A stretch of DNA of 42,690 nt from positions 153,174 through 195,863 of the forward strand of contig JAHEDK010000001.1 in the NCBI GenBank assembly GCA_024641245.1, in the 5' to 3' direction. This stretch comes from Actinomycetes bacterium (GTDB lineage: Bacteria; Actinomycetota; Acidimicrobiia; Spongiisociales; JAHEDJ01). The notes beneath the pieces were generated by a model, which did no database searches, was not told where the DNA came from, and was given only the letters and a program-made list of their open reading frames with translations. Positions 8,554 to 17,804 of this stretch are shown here, one piece after another (the stretch's first letter is position 1; each line of letters starts with the position of its first letter). A program made the translations under genes and the position numbers.

Positions 8554-9598
8554 CGTGAACTCCGGGCTTGACGGGATGATCCTGATACAGCCAGCAAGCG
8601 GTGTAGTGATCGCCCTCACGTTGCAGGAACTCCGGCTGATGTTGAGAGCAGATCGGCATGACAGCCGGGCACCGGGGATGAAAGGCGCAGCCCGACGGGG
8701 TATGGAGCAGGTTGGGTGGTGCCCCCGCCATTTGATAGAGCTCGGTACCGTCCAGTTCGATGTTTGGAACTGCGCGCAACAGGCCCTGCCCATACGGGTG
8801 TTTGGTATCGAGGAACAACTCGTTGACCGAGGCAAGCTCTGCCATCCGCCCGGCGTACATCACGGCCACCCGGTCGGCCACCTCGGCCACCACCCCGATG
8901 TTGTGAGTGATCAGGACGATCGTGAGGTCGAACTCGTCTCGCAGTTCCCTCAGCAGATCGAGAAACTGCGCTTCGACGATAACGTCGAGCGCAGTGGTTG
9001 GCTCATCGGCGATAACGAGGTCGGCCTGGAGAGCCAAGGCGAGGGCGATCATGATGCGCTGTCGCATCCCACCGGAGAACTGGTGCGGGTAGTCGTCGAT
9101 GCGCTCCTCTCGCAACCCGAGCCGGCCGATGAGCTGTGCGGCGCGATCGCGGGCGGCTGCTTCCGACACACTCGGTTCGTGCGTCATTATGGTTTCGGTG
9201 AGATGATCGACGATCCTCGAGAGCGGATTGAGCGACGTCATCGGATCCTGGAACACCATCCCGAGGCGAGCGCCCCGTATCTCGCGCATTCGCCTTTCGC
9301 TCAGGGTCACAAGATCGACGCCATCAAACCACAGTTCACCGGTCGTGATCCTCCCCGGCCGGGAGATCATGCGGAGCATGGCCTTACCCAGGGTCGACTT
9401 GCCGCATCCCGATTCTCCGACAAGGCCAAGAATCTCTCCCTTGCGTATGTCGAGCGACACGTGATCGACCGCCGCCACCGGCCCGGCTCGCGTGCCGTAC
9501 TCAACTGAGACGTCGCGCAAGGAGTAGAGAATCTCCCCGGCTTTCAGCGGTGGCTCTCCCAGTGTTATGCGCTCGCCGTACAGGGACCCTTCGGTCAT
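8546..9598 (-). CDS. oppD: Oligopeptide/dipeptide ABC transporter ATPase, OppD type
   Basis: A 350-residue ATPase. Walker A is GESGCGKST, the Q-loop is [16 protein letters not shown], the signature is FSGGMRQR, Walker B is LVIADEP with the standard TTALDV D-loop, and the H-loop is ITHN. The C-terminal extension carries GCAFHPRCP. The ATG abuts the oppC stop (TAGATG), and the end of oppC supplies GGGAG as ribosome binding site. It forms the ATPase heterodimer with OppF on the inner face of the membrane. Confidence 0.92.
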   Translation of the reverse strand: MTEGSLYGERITLGEPPLKAGEILYSLRDVSVEYGTRAGPVAAVDHVSLDIRKGEILGLVGESGCGKSTLGKAMLRMISRPGRITTGELWFDGVDLVTLSERRMREIRGARLGMVFQDPMTSLNPLSRIVDHLTETIMTHEPSVSEAAARDRAAQLIGRLGLREERIDDYPHQFSGGMRQRIMIALALALQADLVIADEPTTALDVIVEAQFLDLLRELRDEFDLTIVLITHNIGVVAEVADRVAVMYAGRMAELASVNELFLDTKHPYGQGLLRAVPNIELDGTELYQMAGAPPNLLHTPSGCAFHPRCPAVMPICSQHQPEFLQREGDHYTACWLYQDHPVKPGVHDA

Positions 9599-10870
9599 CT
9601 ACCGCTCCCGCAACTTGGGATTGAAGATCTCGACGAGGCCCTCACCCATCATCGTGAAGGCGAGGACGATCAGCATGACCGCCAGACCGGGGAACGTGAT
9701 CAGCCACCAGGCAGATCGGATGAACTCCTGTCCGCGGGCCAGGTCGATACCCCAGTCGGGAGTCGAAGGCGGTAGACCCAGTCCGAGGAACGACAGCCCG
9801 GCCCCGGTGAGAATGGCGTCGGCGACGTTGACAGAAAAGATCACAGCCACCGAGGGAATGACGTTCGGAAAGATGTAGCGGGTGAGGATCACGGTTGCTT
9901 TGGCACCGAGACTGCGGGCTGCTTCGACGTACAGTTCCTCCTTTGCCTGCAGGGTCTGTCCCCGCACGATCCGGTAGTAGGTAGGGATGTAGAGCACGGC
10001 GATCGCCACGATGATGTTGAAGATGCTCGGACCGAGTACCGCGGTGATGGCGATGGCAAGAATGAGGCCGGGGAAGGCATAGATACTGTCCATCACCAGG
10101 GTCATAGCCCGGTCGACCTTTCCCCCAACAAAGCCGGCAAATAAGCCAAGCGGTACTCCGATGACAAAGGAGGCGATCGAGGCCGAGAACCCGATGATGA
10201 TGGCGATCCGGGCGCCCCAGATGAGCCGGCTCAACACGTCCTGGCCAACCTGATTTGTGCCGAGGGGAAAGCTGGTGGCATCCTGCTCGGCACTCGACAC
10301 GGCTCCAGAACTCTGCAACGTCGGAAAGTCCGCCGAGATCGCCTCAAAAGCCTTTGACGACACCACAGCCGCAACGGCTTCGCCGCCTAACACTGCGTTT
10401 AGCGCTTCTTGCACCGTCTCCCGCCGTTCGATCTGAAGGCGGATCCGGCCTTCGCCGCCCGATGCGGCAATCTCATCACTGACGCGCTCAGCTTCATCAC
10501 GAGCTGCCTCGCTCGAAGGTGTATCGACGGCAACTGCTACGGGCGTCCGCACGCCCTCTTCGAAGTCGCCGATGGCTGTAACCGTTGCCCCGATCGGCAC
10601 TATCAGTATCTCTTGGTCGGGAAGCTCTCCCGGCGCCAGGAGGCGTGGCCCCACCTGTTCGAGCGGGTCGTGACGCGCGAGCCACTGGGGAACGGCAGCG
10701 ATGAGCAGAAACGCGACGACCATGACGGTCGATATGGCGACGAACCACCAGTCTGTGCGATACCACTTGCGCGCCATGAGGATGCGGCGGGCCAAGCCAA
10801 CCCGCTGGAGCTCGAGCTCCCAATCGGCGACCTGGCCGGGGTCCGGAGGGGATTCGATGTTGGAGGCCAT
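9599..10870 (-). CDS. oppC: Peptide ABC transporter permease, OppC type, with extra extracytoplasmic domain
   Basis: A 423-residue permease, about 100-120 residues longer than usual. TM1 is near residues 43-65. The family motif FPLGTNQVGQDVLSRLIWGAR begins near 201 and the remaining helices follow in normal order, with the EAA-type loop EAARSLGAKATVILTRYIFPN. In typical OppC about 35 residues separate TM1 from that motif; here about 135 do. The additional part (roughly 82-198) has alternating strands and helices, including VAVAVDTP, an Ala/Glu-rich helix and an AVLGGEAVAAVVSSKAF segment reminiscent of one lobe of a periplasmic binding protein. By topology it faces the outside, next to where OppA docks. 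The start overlaps the oppB stop as TGATG. Confidence 0.88.
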   Translation of the reverse strand: MASNIESPPDPGQVADWELELQRVGLARRILMARKWYRTDWWFVAISTVMVVAFLLIAAVPQWLARHDPLEQVGPRLLAPGELPDQEILIVPIGATVTAIGDFEEGVRTPVAVAVDTPSSEAARDEAERVSDEIAASGGEGRIRLQIERRETVQEALNAVLGGEAVAAVVSSKAFEAISADFPTLQSSGAVSSAEQDATSFPLGTNQVGQDVLSRLIWGARIAIIIGFSASIASFVIGVPLGLFAGFVGGKVDRAMTLVMDSIYAFPGLILAIAITAVLGPSIFNIIVAIAVLYIPTYYRIVRGQTLQAKEELYVEAARSLGAKATVILTRYIFPNVIPSVAVIFSVNVADAILTGAGLSFLGLGLPPSTPDWGIDLARGQEFIRSAWWLITFPGLAVMLIVLAFTMMGEGLVEIFNPKLRER

Positions 10871-11967
10871 CAGTACTTCACCCGTGGGTCGAGTACGGAG
10901 TAGATCACGTCAACCGCCAGGCTGATCAATGCCACGAACAAGGCAAAGACCGCCACCGTCGATTGGACGGCTTGGAAATCGCGGGCGCTAATACGCTCGA
11001 TGAGGTAGCGCCCCATACCCGGCCAGTTGAAAACGGTCTCGGTCAGCACGGCGCCCGCAAGCAAGATGGCGACCTGCAGCCCGATCACGGTTACCACCGG
11101 GATCATGGCATTCTTGAGTGCGTAGCTATACGTCACGATCCTCTCGCGGATGCCACGGGCCCTGGCAGCCAGCACGTAGTCCTCCTGCAACGTCTCGATG
11201 ACGTTGATTCGTGTAAGTCGGACGAAAACCCCCGACAGTACAAGACCAAGGGTGGCCGCCGGCAGGATCATGTGACGGAGCACGCTCTTGAGCGCCGCCC
11301 AGTTGCCGGAGAGTATCGAATCGACGAAAAGCAAGTTCGTCGTTCGTTCGAGAGTGGTGTTGGTAACAACATCGATCCGGCCGGCGATAGGTGTCCAATC
11401 GAGCCACACGCTGAATACGAGCCGCAGAAGCAACCCCAGCCAGAAGATCGGCATCGAGTAGATGATGACGCTGTAAAGCCTGAGGCTGTAATCGACCGGC
11501 TTCTTGCGACGAATGGCGGCATAGGTACCGAAGAGCAACCCGCTGCCGAGCGCGATGATAGCTGCCGGGATTATCAACTCAAGGGTAGCGGGTAGCCGCT
11601 CGCCGAGCTCGTCGACGATCGGCCGACGCGCGCCGATGAATGAGTCACCCAGGTCGAGGGTGACGACGTCTCCGAGGAACCTGAAGTATTGGACGATCAG
11701 CGGATCATCGAGGCCGAGGGCTTCCATGATGTTCTGCCGGGTTTCCTCGCTCGCCTTAGGACCAAGCGTCGACGAGACCACATCCCCCGGCATGACCCGA
11801 AGAACGAAGAAAACCACAGAAATGAGAATGAGCACCATCGGCAACGTCAGTGCGATGCGAGTGAGAATGTAGCGGCGCAACGACTCGCTGCCACGTAGGA
11901 AAACCCACCCCAAGGCAAATCCAGCCGGGATGCCGAATACCAGAAAGACAATCAGCAACGGGTGCAC
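10870..11967 (-). CDS. oppB: Peptide ABC transporter permease, OppB type
   Basis: A 365-residue permease. The normal OppB N-terminus (YILTRIALTLPMVLILISVVFFVLRVMPGD) begins near residue 33 and is preceded by an additional hydrophobic helix (LLIVFLVFGIPAGFALGWVFL), so it may have one more membrane segment than usual. The conserved EAA loop lies around YVLAARARGIRERIV, and the protein ends in the typical DPRVKY. The GTG start at 11967 has no evident Shine-Dalgarno sequence and follows a strong hairpin, which suggests reduced expression relative to oppA. OppB pairs with OppC to form the channel. Confidence 0.9.
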   Translation of the reverse strand: MHPLLIVFLVFGIPAGFALGWVFLRGSESLRRYILTRIALTLPMVLILISVVFFVLRVMPGDVVSSTLGPKASEETRQNIMEALGLDDPLIVQYFRFLGDVVTLDLGDSFIGARRPIVDELGERLPATLELIIPAAIIALGSGLLFGTYAAIRRKKPVDYSLRLYSVIIYSMPIFWLGLLLRLVFSVWLDWTPIAGRIDVVTNTTLERTTNLLFVDSILSGNWAALKSVLRHMILPAATLGLVLSGVFVRLTRINVIETLQEDYVLAARARGIRERIVTYSYALKNAMIPVVTVIGLQVAILLAGAVLTETVFNWPGMGRYLIERISARDFQAVQSTVAVFALFVALISLAVDVIYSVLDPRVKY

Positions 11968-11995
11968 AGGAGTACGAGGCTAGTTGATGCAGCCG

Positions 11996-12035
11996 AAAAA
12001 GAAACTGGGAGCGGGCGAAACCCGCTCCCAGTTTC
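11996..12035 (-). terminator. Strong intrinsic terminator or attenuator between oppA and oppB
   Basis: On the minus strand a perfect 15-bp stem (12035-12021 with 12015-12001) is closed by a 5-nt loop (TTTCG) and followed directly by TTTTT (12000-11996). It lies just after the oppA stop at 12056 and 30 nt before the oppB start. It should end many transcripts after oppA while letting some pass into oppBCDF, giving excess binding protein. Confidence 0.85.
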
Positions 12036-12055
12036 GGTTCGTGGCTAGTTCTCGG

Positions 12056-13804
12056 CTAGTTGGTGACCTCGAGCACCGAGTAGAGGAACTCAAAATCGGG
12101 TCCAATATTGAGGGTCTGTGGGTTTGGCAGGGAGCTGTCCCCGACAATCCCGTCTCGGTAGATAATGAACTCAGGCTCCAGCCACAGCGGGATAGTCACA
12201 ACCGCATCGGCATAGACATCCTGTAGCTGCTCGAGAATCGCCGCGCGCGCGTCCAGATCGGTCTCCGCCCGTTGATCGATGAGCAGTGATCCCAGTAGCG
12301 GGTCGATACCTGTTGTGGTTGCGTCGCCACAGGATTCATTCGGGCACAGGACCATAGTCCCGAGTCCATCGCCCTCGATGAACGGCTGCAAGTAGTTCTC
12401 GGCATCCGGGAAGTCGAAGAACCAACCGAGCACACAAACGTCAAACGCAACGCCATTCGTGCAGTCAGACACGTAGGTACTCCACTCCTGGGAGATTTCG
12501 TTGACGTCGATGAGGCCGGTGGCCTCCCACTGCTGGGCGACCAGCAGCACACCATCGGCGGTAGTCACACCGTAGTGCTCCGGCGGATAGCCGAGATCGA
12601 TTTGGAGCTTGTTGCTCTCCGAATATCCGGCCTCCTCGAGCAGGCTCACCGCCAAGTCCAGGTTCGGAGCCTGGTAGGCGTCCTCAAACGCCTCGTTGGC
12701 ACCCAAGAACCCGGGTGGGACCTGAGAGTAGAGGGGCGTCACTGCGCCACCGAACACCACATCGGACAGCTCATCGCGGTCGATGGCAGCAGCCAGAGCC
12801 TGGCGAACGAGCGGATCCGACGTTACAAAGCCATCGGCGTGATTGACGATCAGGTACCGAATCGGTGCCTGGGGAATCGTCTCCACGGTCAGACCGTCGA
12901 CGGTCTTGAGTTCATCGGCAGCCTCGGCGCCGAGAATGCGCCAGGCGACGTCGATCTCACCCTCGCGCACGGCGTCGGCCATGGCGCTCGGGCTGGCGAA
13001 ACGCTGCACAATGATCCGATCGACCTTGGCCGGATATGATCCGTTGTAGTACGGATTGGGTTCGAGCACGGTCTGCTCGGCTGCCGTGTTCTCGGTGATG
13101 ATCCAAGGACCAAGCCCGTAGATCGGCGATGCCGGCAGCAGATTCATCTCGTCCAGCGCGAAGTAGTCCGGATGCGTAATCGTATACGGCGCACCCGCAA
13201 GAATCTGCGGGAAGAACCCGGCGGGTCCCAGCAAGTTGAACCGGATGGTGTCGTCACCGACCGCCTCAATGCTCTCGACGTATGGAATCGCCAGGGTGTT
13301 GCCCACCTGATTGGGGGCACTCGCCTGGAGATCAACATTCATCAGCCTATTGAGCTGCTCAACAGCCATCTCGACTGTCAATTCGAGCCCGTCACCGAAG
13401 ACGAGGCCGTCCCGTAGGGTCACTTCCCAGCTGAGACCATCGTCACTCGCCACCGGCAGGCTGGCGATGCCGGGCTCCAACACGGAGTTGCTGCCCGGCT
13501 GGAACCGCAAGAGCGGCTCATTGAAGGCCTTGATTAGTTCCCAGTCGGCGGTCGCGTAGGCATCGGCGGCGTCGAGGCTCGAGACAGTATCGGTAGTACC
13601 GATAATGATGGTCGTGGGTCCGGCAGGTTCTGTCGTCTCTGTAGGCGGCTCTGTTGTCGGAGTAGTAGTTGGGGCTTCCGTCGTTGCCGTCGGCGCCGTC
13701 GTATCCGTCGTTGCTTCCGTGGTATCGGTCGTATCACTGCCGCACGCAGCAGCAACCATGGTGAGTACCACGACGAGCAAGATAATCTTCATGTATTGCC
13801 TCAT
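12056..13804 (-). CDS. oppA: Peptide ABC transporter substrate-binding lipoprotein, OppA/DppA (SBP family 5)
   Basis: A 582-residue extracellular lipoprotein. The signal peptide MRQYMKIILLVVVLTMV leads to the lipobox AAAC, followed by a flexible linker of about 45 residues made mostly of Thr, Glu, Pro and Ala. The SBP_bac_5 fold follows: LLRFQPGSNSVLEPGIA, the WEVTLRDGLVFGDG strand typical of the family, and RQALAAAIDRDEL near the middle. The start at 13804 is chosen because GGAGGAAGGG lies immediately upstream; the open frame continues to 14071 but overlaps the kinase gene. It captures peptides or another substrate such as nickel chelates or opines. It is 85 bp behind the kinase gene and followed by a strong terminator. 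Confidence 0.92.
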   Translation of the reverse strand: MRQYMKIILLVVVLTMVAAACGSDTTDTTEATTDTTAPTATTEAPTTTPTTEPPTETTEPAGPTTIIIGTTDTVSSLDAADAYATADWELIKAFNEPLLRFQPGSNSVLEPGIASLPVASDDGLSWEVTLRDGLVFGDGLELTVEMAVEQLNRLMNVDLQASAPNQVGNTLAIPYVESIEAVGDDTIRFNLLGPAGFFPQILAGAPYTITHPDYFALDEMNLLPASPIYGLGPWIITENTAAEQTVLEPNPYYNGSYPAKVDRIIVQRFASPSAMADAVREGEIDVAWRILGAEAADELKTVDGLTVETIPQAPIRYLIVNHADGFVTSDPLVRQALAAAIDRDELSDVVFGGAVTPLYSQVPPGFLGANEAFEDAYQAPNLDLAVSLLEEAGYSESNKLQIDLGYPPEHYGVTTADGVLLVAQQWEATGLIDVNEISQEWSTYVSDCTNGVAFDVCVLGWFFDFPDAENYLQPFIEGDGLGTMVLCPNESCGDATTTGIDPLLGSLLIDQRAETDLDARAAILEQLQDVYADAVVTIPLWLEPEFIIYRDGIVGDSSLPNPQTLNIGPDFEFLYSVLEVTN

Positions 13805-13889
13805 GGATTCCCTTCCTCCAATTCCGGGACGGCTTACGCCATCCGGTAGGACCTTCAAGTTAGCGTCGTCTTCAGCCTGCTGCCGACTC

Positions 13890-15080
13890 CTATGAGGCGT
13901 CCGAACCAGAAATTGGCAGACTGAACGCGATCCTCCCTCCATCCCCGTCGAGGATCTCGATGCTTCCATTGTGCGCTTCAACGATCGCTCTGGCAATAGC
14001 GAGGCCCAGCCCGGTGCCCCCGCGGCGACGCGCCTGATCCGCTCTGGTAAAGCTCTGGAACGCCCTCTCACGGAACTCGGTGGGGAATCCTTGTCCCTCG
14101 TCGCTCACTTCGAGCCTTACCATCGATGGTTCCGGCTCGATTGTCACCGATACACGACCGCCGTCGGGTGAATGCCGGACTGCATTGTCGATGAGATTCC
14201 GCAGCAATCGACTTGCCCCCGATTCGCTCATCGCGACAAACGCGGCGCCAACGACGATCACTCGGACCTTACGCGGCTCGGTCAGCGGCACCATCGCATG
14301 AGCGACTTCGTTGGCGAGTAGGGCGAGATCGACCTCCACTTTGTCCATCGGGTGCTCCCCCGCCTCGAGTCTGGCCAGTTCGAAGAGATCGTCGATCAGG
14401 ACGGACAAGTTCTCGATGTCTCTCGACACCGATTTCAGATACCGATCCGGATCGGGGGCGAGCCCATCCTGCAAGGCCTCAACCGCAGCGCGCATCGAGG
14501 TCAGCGGGGTTCTCAGGTCGTGGCCGATCGCGGCGAGGAACTCCCTTCTCACCTCATCCGATCGCTCCTGCATCCGCCGCGCCTCACCGAGCTGGTCGAT
14601 CATCATGTCCATCGCCCTGGCCACCTCACCAACTTCGTCCGCCCGTTCGATGTTTGTGCGGGCCGAAAGATCACCGCTCCCGACTCGCCCGGCGGCCCTA
14701 GCCAGATCTGCCAGGTCCGCCGCCAGCGGCCTGGTGACCGTCACGGCCAGCGCAACCCCCAGTCCGACCCCCAGAAGAAGGGCCACCAGCACCAGCCGAA
14801 GATCGTGGGTCGACAGGAACATCGTGATGGCCGACACGGATACGGCGGCGGCTGCGATAACGACCGCGGCAAGGCCGACAATCTGGAGGGTGGTGCGGAG
14901 CGTGTGGAACTTACGGGTCATGGCCGGGAGGCGCCACCCGACCAGCAGCGTCAGGACGGCGGCCCCTGCAAAGATGCCGTAGAGGAGTGCCCGATCGGCC
15001 GAGGTCGGCTGCATAGTCGCTTCGGTGATGAGCAGTACGAGCGCAACCATGAGTGCGGCCAGCGGGATGAGGAGCCTCAT
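13890..15080 (-). CDS. Two-component sensor histidine kinase
   Basis: A 396-residue kinase. About four membrane helices occupy residues 1-115 with very short external loops, so it may sense a signal within or close to the membrane. A HAMP domain follows (about 118-170), then HisKA with the H-box AAIGHDLRTPL (phosphoacceptor His187). The HATPase_c domain has N-box NLIDNAVRHS, G1 DEGQGF and G2 GGTGLGLAIARAI. The start overlaps the response regulator stop as ATGA. The adjacent opp operon is the obvious candidate target, but no shared operator was identified. Confidence 0.92.
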   Translation of the reverse strand: MRLLIPLAALMVALVLLITEATMQPTSADRALLYGIFAGAAVLTLLVGWRLPAMTRKFHTLRTTLQIVGLAAVVIAAAAVSVSAITMFLSTHDLRLVLVALLLGVGLGVALAVTVTRPLAADLADLARAAGRVGSGDLSARTNIERADEVGEVARAMDMMIDQLGEARRMQERSDEVRREFLAAIGHDLRTPLTSMRAAVEALQDGLAPDPDRYLKSVSRDIENLSVLIDDLFELARLEAGEHPMDKVEVDLALLANEVAHAMVPLTEPRKVRVIVVGAAFVAMSESGASRLLRNLIDNAVRHSPDGGRVSVTIEPEPSMVRLEVSDEGQGFPTEFRERAFQSFTRADQARRRGGTGLGLAIARAIVEAHNGSIEILDGDGGRIAFSLPISGSDAS

Positions 15081-15772
15081 GGTTCGAACCGATAGCCGAC
15101 ACCGCGAACCGTCACCAACCGCTGTGGATCATCCGGGTCACGTTCGATCTTCTGACGGACTCGCCGGACGTGCACCGTCACTGTGGCGGGATCCTGCCAC
15201 TCCGCAGACGACTCCCAGACCTGCGAGAGCAGTTGGGCACGAGAGAACACCTGACGAGGCGAGCCAGCCAGGAAGGCGAGCAAGTCGAACTCCCGGGCGG
15301 TCAGTTCCACCGGTGCACCGTCGACCATCACCTCCCGCGTGGTCGGATCGATCTGAAGCTCCCCGAATTCCAGCCGGCGGCCGCCGGGCTCCCTGGCGCT
15401 GCGGCGGAGGACGGACCGGACCCGGGCAGTCAGCTCGCGGGGCGAGAAGGGTTTGACGACATAGTCGTCTGCGCCGAGTTCGAGGCCGAGGACGCGGTCA
15501 GCCTCCGAGGTGCGGGCGGTCAGCAGGATGATCGGGACATCGCCGCTCCGGCGCAGCCGGGTCAGCACATCGAGGCCGTCGATCTCGGGCAACATGATGT
15601 CCAGGATGATCAGATCGGGAGCCGCCTTCTTGACGGCGACCAGGGCGTCCCGTCCGTTCTCAACGGCGATCACTGAGAACCCATCGTGCTCCAGGTACCT
15701 GGTCACGACTTCGCGCACCATCGGCTCGTCGTCGACGACGAGCACGCGACCTTCAGAGGTGGTCCGGTTCAT
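15077..15772 (-). CDS. Response regulator, OmpR/PhoB family
   Basis: A 231-residue regulator. The receiver domain occupies about residues 8-120, with acidic pocket Asp14-Asp15, phosphoacceptor Asp58 (LIILDIMLPEIDG), Thr85 and Lys107 (VVKPFS). The DNA-binding winged helix spans about 133-230, with the ELTAREFDLLAFLAG start, the HVRRVRQKIE recognition helix and the terminal VRGVGYRFEP. It is cotranscribed with the kinase. No Shine-Dalgarno sequence precedes the ATG; TACGAT (15779-15784, minus) ends 6 nt before it, so the mRNA may be leaderless. Confidence 0.93.
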   Translation of the reverse strand: MNRTTSEGRVLVVDDEPMVREVVTRYLEHDGFSVIAVENGRDALVAVKKAAPDLIILDIMLPEIDGLDVLTRLRRSGDVPIILLTARTSEADRVLGLELGADDYVVKPFSPRELTARVRSVLRRSAREPGGRRLEFGELQIDPTTREVMVDGAPVELTAREFDLLAFLAGSPRQVFSRAQLLSQVWESSAEWQDPATVTVHVRRVRQKIERDPDDPQRLVTVRGVGYRFEP

Positions 15773-15784
15773 GGATCCATCGTA
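15770..15784 (-). promoter_or_regulatory. Candidate -10 box for a leaderless response regulator transcript
   Basis: TACGAT on the minus strand (15784-15779) lies 6 nt before the ATG of the response regulator and matches TANNNT. A transcription start about 7 nt downstream would coincide with the start codon. No -35 is convincing. Confidence 0.3.
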
Positions 15785-15915
15785 CGGCCCCGCGGCGACG
15801 AGGGCACCCGACCAAGGACGAGTTTCTCAGTTGTTTCGGTTGCCTTTCCCCCCCTGAAAGACGGGGCCGTCAGTGTGGGAACCGTCGGAGATGCCGGCGA
15901 AGAAAGGAACGACTC

Positions 15916-16332
15916 ATGCGAAAGTCGATCGTGATTGCGATTGCCGCCCTGCTGACCGTCGGGTTGATCGCGGCGCCCGCTTCTGCTGCCCGCGGCGGCG
16001 AAAATGGTTCGCCCATCGTGGTGGATGCCATTCGGGCGGATGGAGACGTCTTTGCGACCATTCTCCAGAAGGCACTTCCGTACAACGGGAACAATGCCAG
16101 CTACGACCAGCTCTTCTTGGTCCCCGGTCAGGAGCCCGTCGCCGAGGCCGCCCCCGGCAACTCTGACTACAACGGCGGGCGCTGGCTGCCGACCCCCGTT
16201 GAGTGGGTCTCAACACCCTATCTGCTGACTTCGTGGGCAGATGTGCACGCGGCTGCCATGGCTGGTGACATCATCGTGAGCGACCCAATCACAGAAGCAG
16301 CGTTCCTCTGCCCGCTGATTCCCAACCACTGA
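15916..16332 (+). CDS. Small secreted protein of unknown function
   Basis: A 138-residue protein with a clear Sec signal peptide (MRKSIVIAIAALLTVGLIAAPASA, probably cleaved after ASA). The roughly 114-residue mature part is acidic to neutral with a single Cys near the C-terminus (FLCPLIPNH) and no domain I recognise. The VFATILQKALPYNG stretch faintly resembles the start of fasciclin repeats, but the protein is too short to hold one. Start support is good: AAAGGA at 15903-15908 is 7 nt before the ATG. It is divergent from the two-component system, so it could be a target of that system. Function unknown. Confidence 0.75.
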   Translation: MRKSIVIAIAALLTVGLIAAPASAARGGENGSPIVVDAIRADGDVFATILQKALPYNGNNASYDQLFLVPGQEPVAEAAPGNSDYNGGRWLPTPVEWVSTPYLLTSWADVHAAAMAGDIIVSDPITEAAFLCPLIPNH

Positions 16333-16341
16333 GCGGTCGGG

Positions 16342-16367
16342 GCATCGGGCTCAACAGGGACCGATGC
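16342..16367. terminator. Weak hairpin between convergent genes
   Basis: GCATCGG (16342-16348) pairs with CCGATGC (16361-16367) across a 12-nt loop. It overlaps the last codons of the esterase gene and lies just after the secreted protein gene. There is no U-tract. Confidence 0.3.
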
Positions 16368-17733
16368 ATACTTCCTCGAACAGGGGGTCGGACGACACGT
16401 CCGGCCCTCCGTTCAATTCTGCTTCGAAGAACAGCACGAGATACGTGTTCACGATCTCGGCAGCCCGATCGGAATCAATCGAGCCCTTCAGATCGAGCAC
16501 CGCGGAGACACCGCTGAAGCGAGGCAGCACGCTGAAGTCCTGGTGTCCCGCTCCCATCAACCCGAGCAGGTCCGTCTTTGACGACCGAAGGGCGAACCGC
16601 TGCAAGACCGGATCGTTGTCGTAGCCGAGCCACTCTTCACTCCTGATGGCCAGGAACGGAACATCGAAGCCGTCTTCGAGTATCTGTGTGGGCACCGGCT
16701 CCACCCACGGATCGAACCCGACCGCCGCGTCGCACCGATCATCAACCGCGCAGACCGAGACGACCGCACCCCCACCGGTGGAATGCCCGAACAGCCCGAT
16801 CCGGTCAAGATCCATGCGGCCGGACAACAGCCAGGCGGGATCACCAGCGAGGCGCTCGAGTTCATCCATCACGAAAGCCAGGTCTGCCGCAAAGGTATCC
16901 ACCAGCAGCAAGGCGGCTTCGTCGTAATCTTCGTCGGGAACGGTTCCAAACTCGGGAAGCGCAGACGGTTCGTAGCTCACCAACTCTCCGTCCGGAAACG
17001 CAGTTGCGGCCGCCCCGTACGTGTGATCTGGCGCCACGACTATGAAGCCGTGACTGACCAGCTCCTCGATCTGGTCGAGACCGGCTGCCCGCAACCCCTT
17101 CCAACCATGCGAGTAGATGACGATGGGGAACTCACCCGTTCCGGCAATGGCAGCCTGCGAATAGCCGTGTGAGTTGATCAGGTCGCTGTGGCCGAGGGCA
17201 AAAGACGGGAACCCGAAGGTTTCGGCGATGGCCGGCCCCACAATGTCCGACTGCTCCAACCACGGCTCCGGATCGGCGTTGCGGGCCGGATCAGCCGGGT
17301 ACCAGACCTGCAGCACCAGTCGCCGCGCTCGACCCTCAGGGTCGTACGGGTCCCGGCGACCGGTGTCGGCGATAACGGTCTCGATGGTCCCGATCCCGTA
17401 CTTCCCCGTCGGTTCCGGCAACTCCCAAACCGGCACCACGGCCGGCAATGCAACGACCGCGGAAAGTCCAATCACTCCGAGTGATCGGGCAAGTCCGGAA
17501 GGCTGCGGAGATTCGGGAGCCGGGCTCAACATCTCCCACGCCGCGACTGCGAACAGGAGCGATCCGATCAGGTAGAGCGGCACCATCTGCCACCGCCAGC
17601 CTTCGGTGGTGAGGTGAATGGCCGTTGCCGGTAGCAGCGCCAGCCCGACGACCTTCCTGCCTCCCGTCCATCGCCGCGGCCAGACGACCGCCAGCACGGC
17701 AAGCGTGGCAAAGACGATCTCGAAGGGGCGCAT
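16351..17733 (-). CDS. Membrane-anchored alpha/beta hydrolase, PAF-acetylhydrolase-like
   Basis: A 460-residue protein in two parts. Residues 1 to about 120 contain four or five hydrophobic helices. The rest is an alpha/beta hydrolase resembling platelet-activating factor acetylhydrolase and related esterases: a YSHGWKGLR oxyanion region, the nucleophile elbow GLFGHSTGGGA, a candidate catalytic Asp in AVGFDPWVEP and the His in GAGHQDFSVL. An ester or short-chain phospholipid substrate is likely; the exact one is unknown. The start at 17733 is preferred: TATCCT lies 7 nt upstream (leaderless arrangement) and the hydrophobic segment begins at once. A TTG at 17760 would add nine residues. Confidence 0.8.
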   Translation of the reverse strand: MRPFEIVFATLAVLAVVWPRRWTGGRKVVGLALLPATAIHLTTEGWRWQMVPLYLIGSLLFAVAAWEMLSPAPESPQPSGLARSLGVIGLSAVVALPAVVPVWELPEPTGKYGIGTIETVIADTGRRDPYDPEGRARRLVLQVWYPADPARNADPEPWLEQSDIVGPAIAETFGFPSFALGHSDLINSHGYSQAAIAGTGEFPIVIYSHGWKGLRAAGLDQIEELVSHGFIVVAPDHTYGAAATAFPDGELVSYEPSALPEFGTVPDEDYDEAALLLVDTFAADLAFVMDELERLAGDPAWLLSGRMDLDRIGLFGHSTGGGAVVSVCAVDDRCDAAVGFDPWVEPVPTQILEDGFDVPFLAIRSEEWLGYDNDPVLQRFALRSSKTDLLGLMGAGHQDFSVLPRFSGVSAVLDLKGSIDSDRAAEIVNTYLVLFFEAELNGGPDVSSDPLFEEVCIGPC

Positions 17734-17746
17734 CGCCGAAAGGATA
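17731..17746 (-). promoter_or_regulatory. Candidate -10 box for a leaderless hydrolase transcript
   Basis: TATCCT on the minus strand (17746-17741) ends 7 nt before the ATG at 17733, and no Shine-Dalgarno sequence is present. It would place the transcription start at the initiation codon. Confidence 0.3.
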
Positions 17747-17804
17747 GGAGAACTGCTCAATGATCGAGGAAAGACCTCTCAGGGGTCGCGGGAGGTGATG
17801 CTCG

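Noticed and set aside
9337-9350. A partial match to the 26-bp intergenic repeat inside oppD
   Set aside because: Only about 13 bases match, and they encode ordinary OppD residues, so this is probably chance.
13605-13895. Plus-strand frame with long Val/Ser repeats
   Set aside because: It is the antisense of the Thr-rich OppA linker and signal peptide; no start signal supports it.
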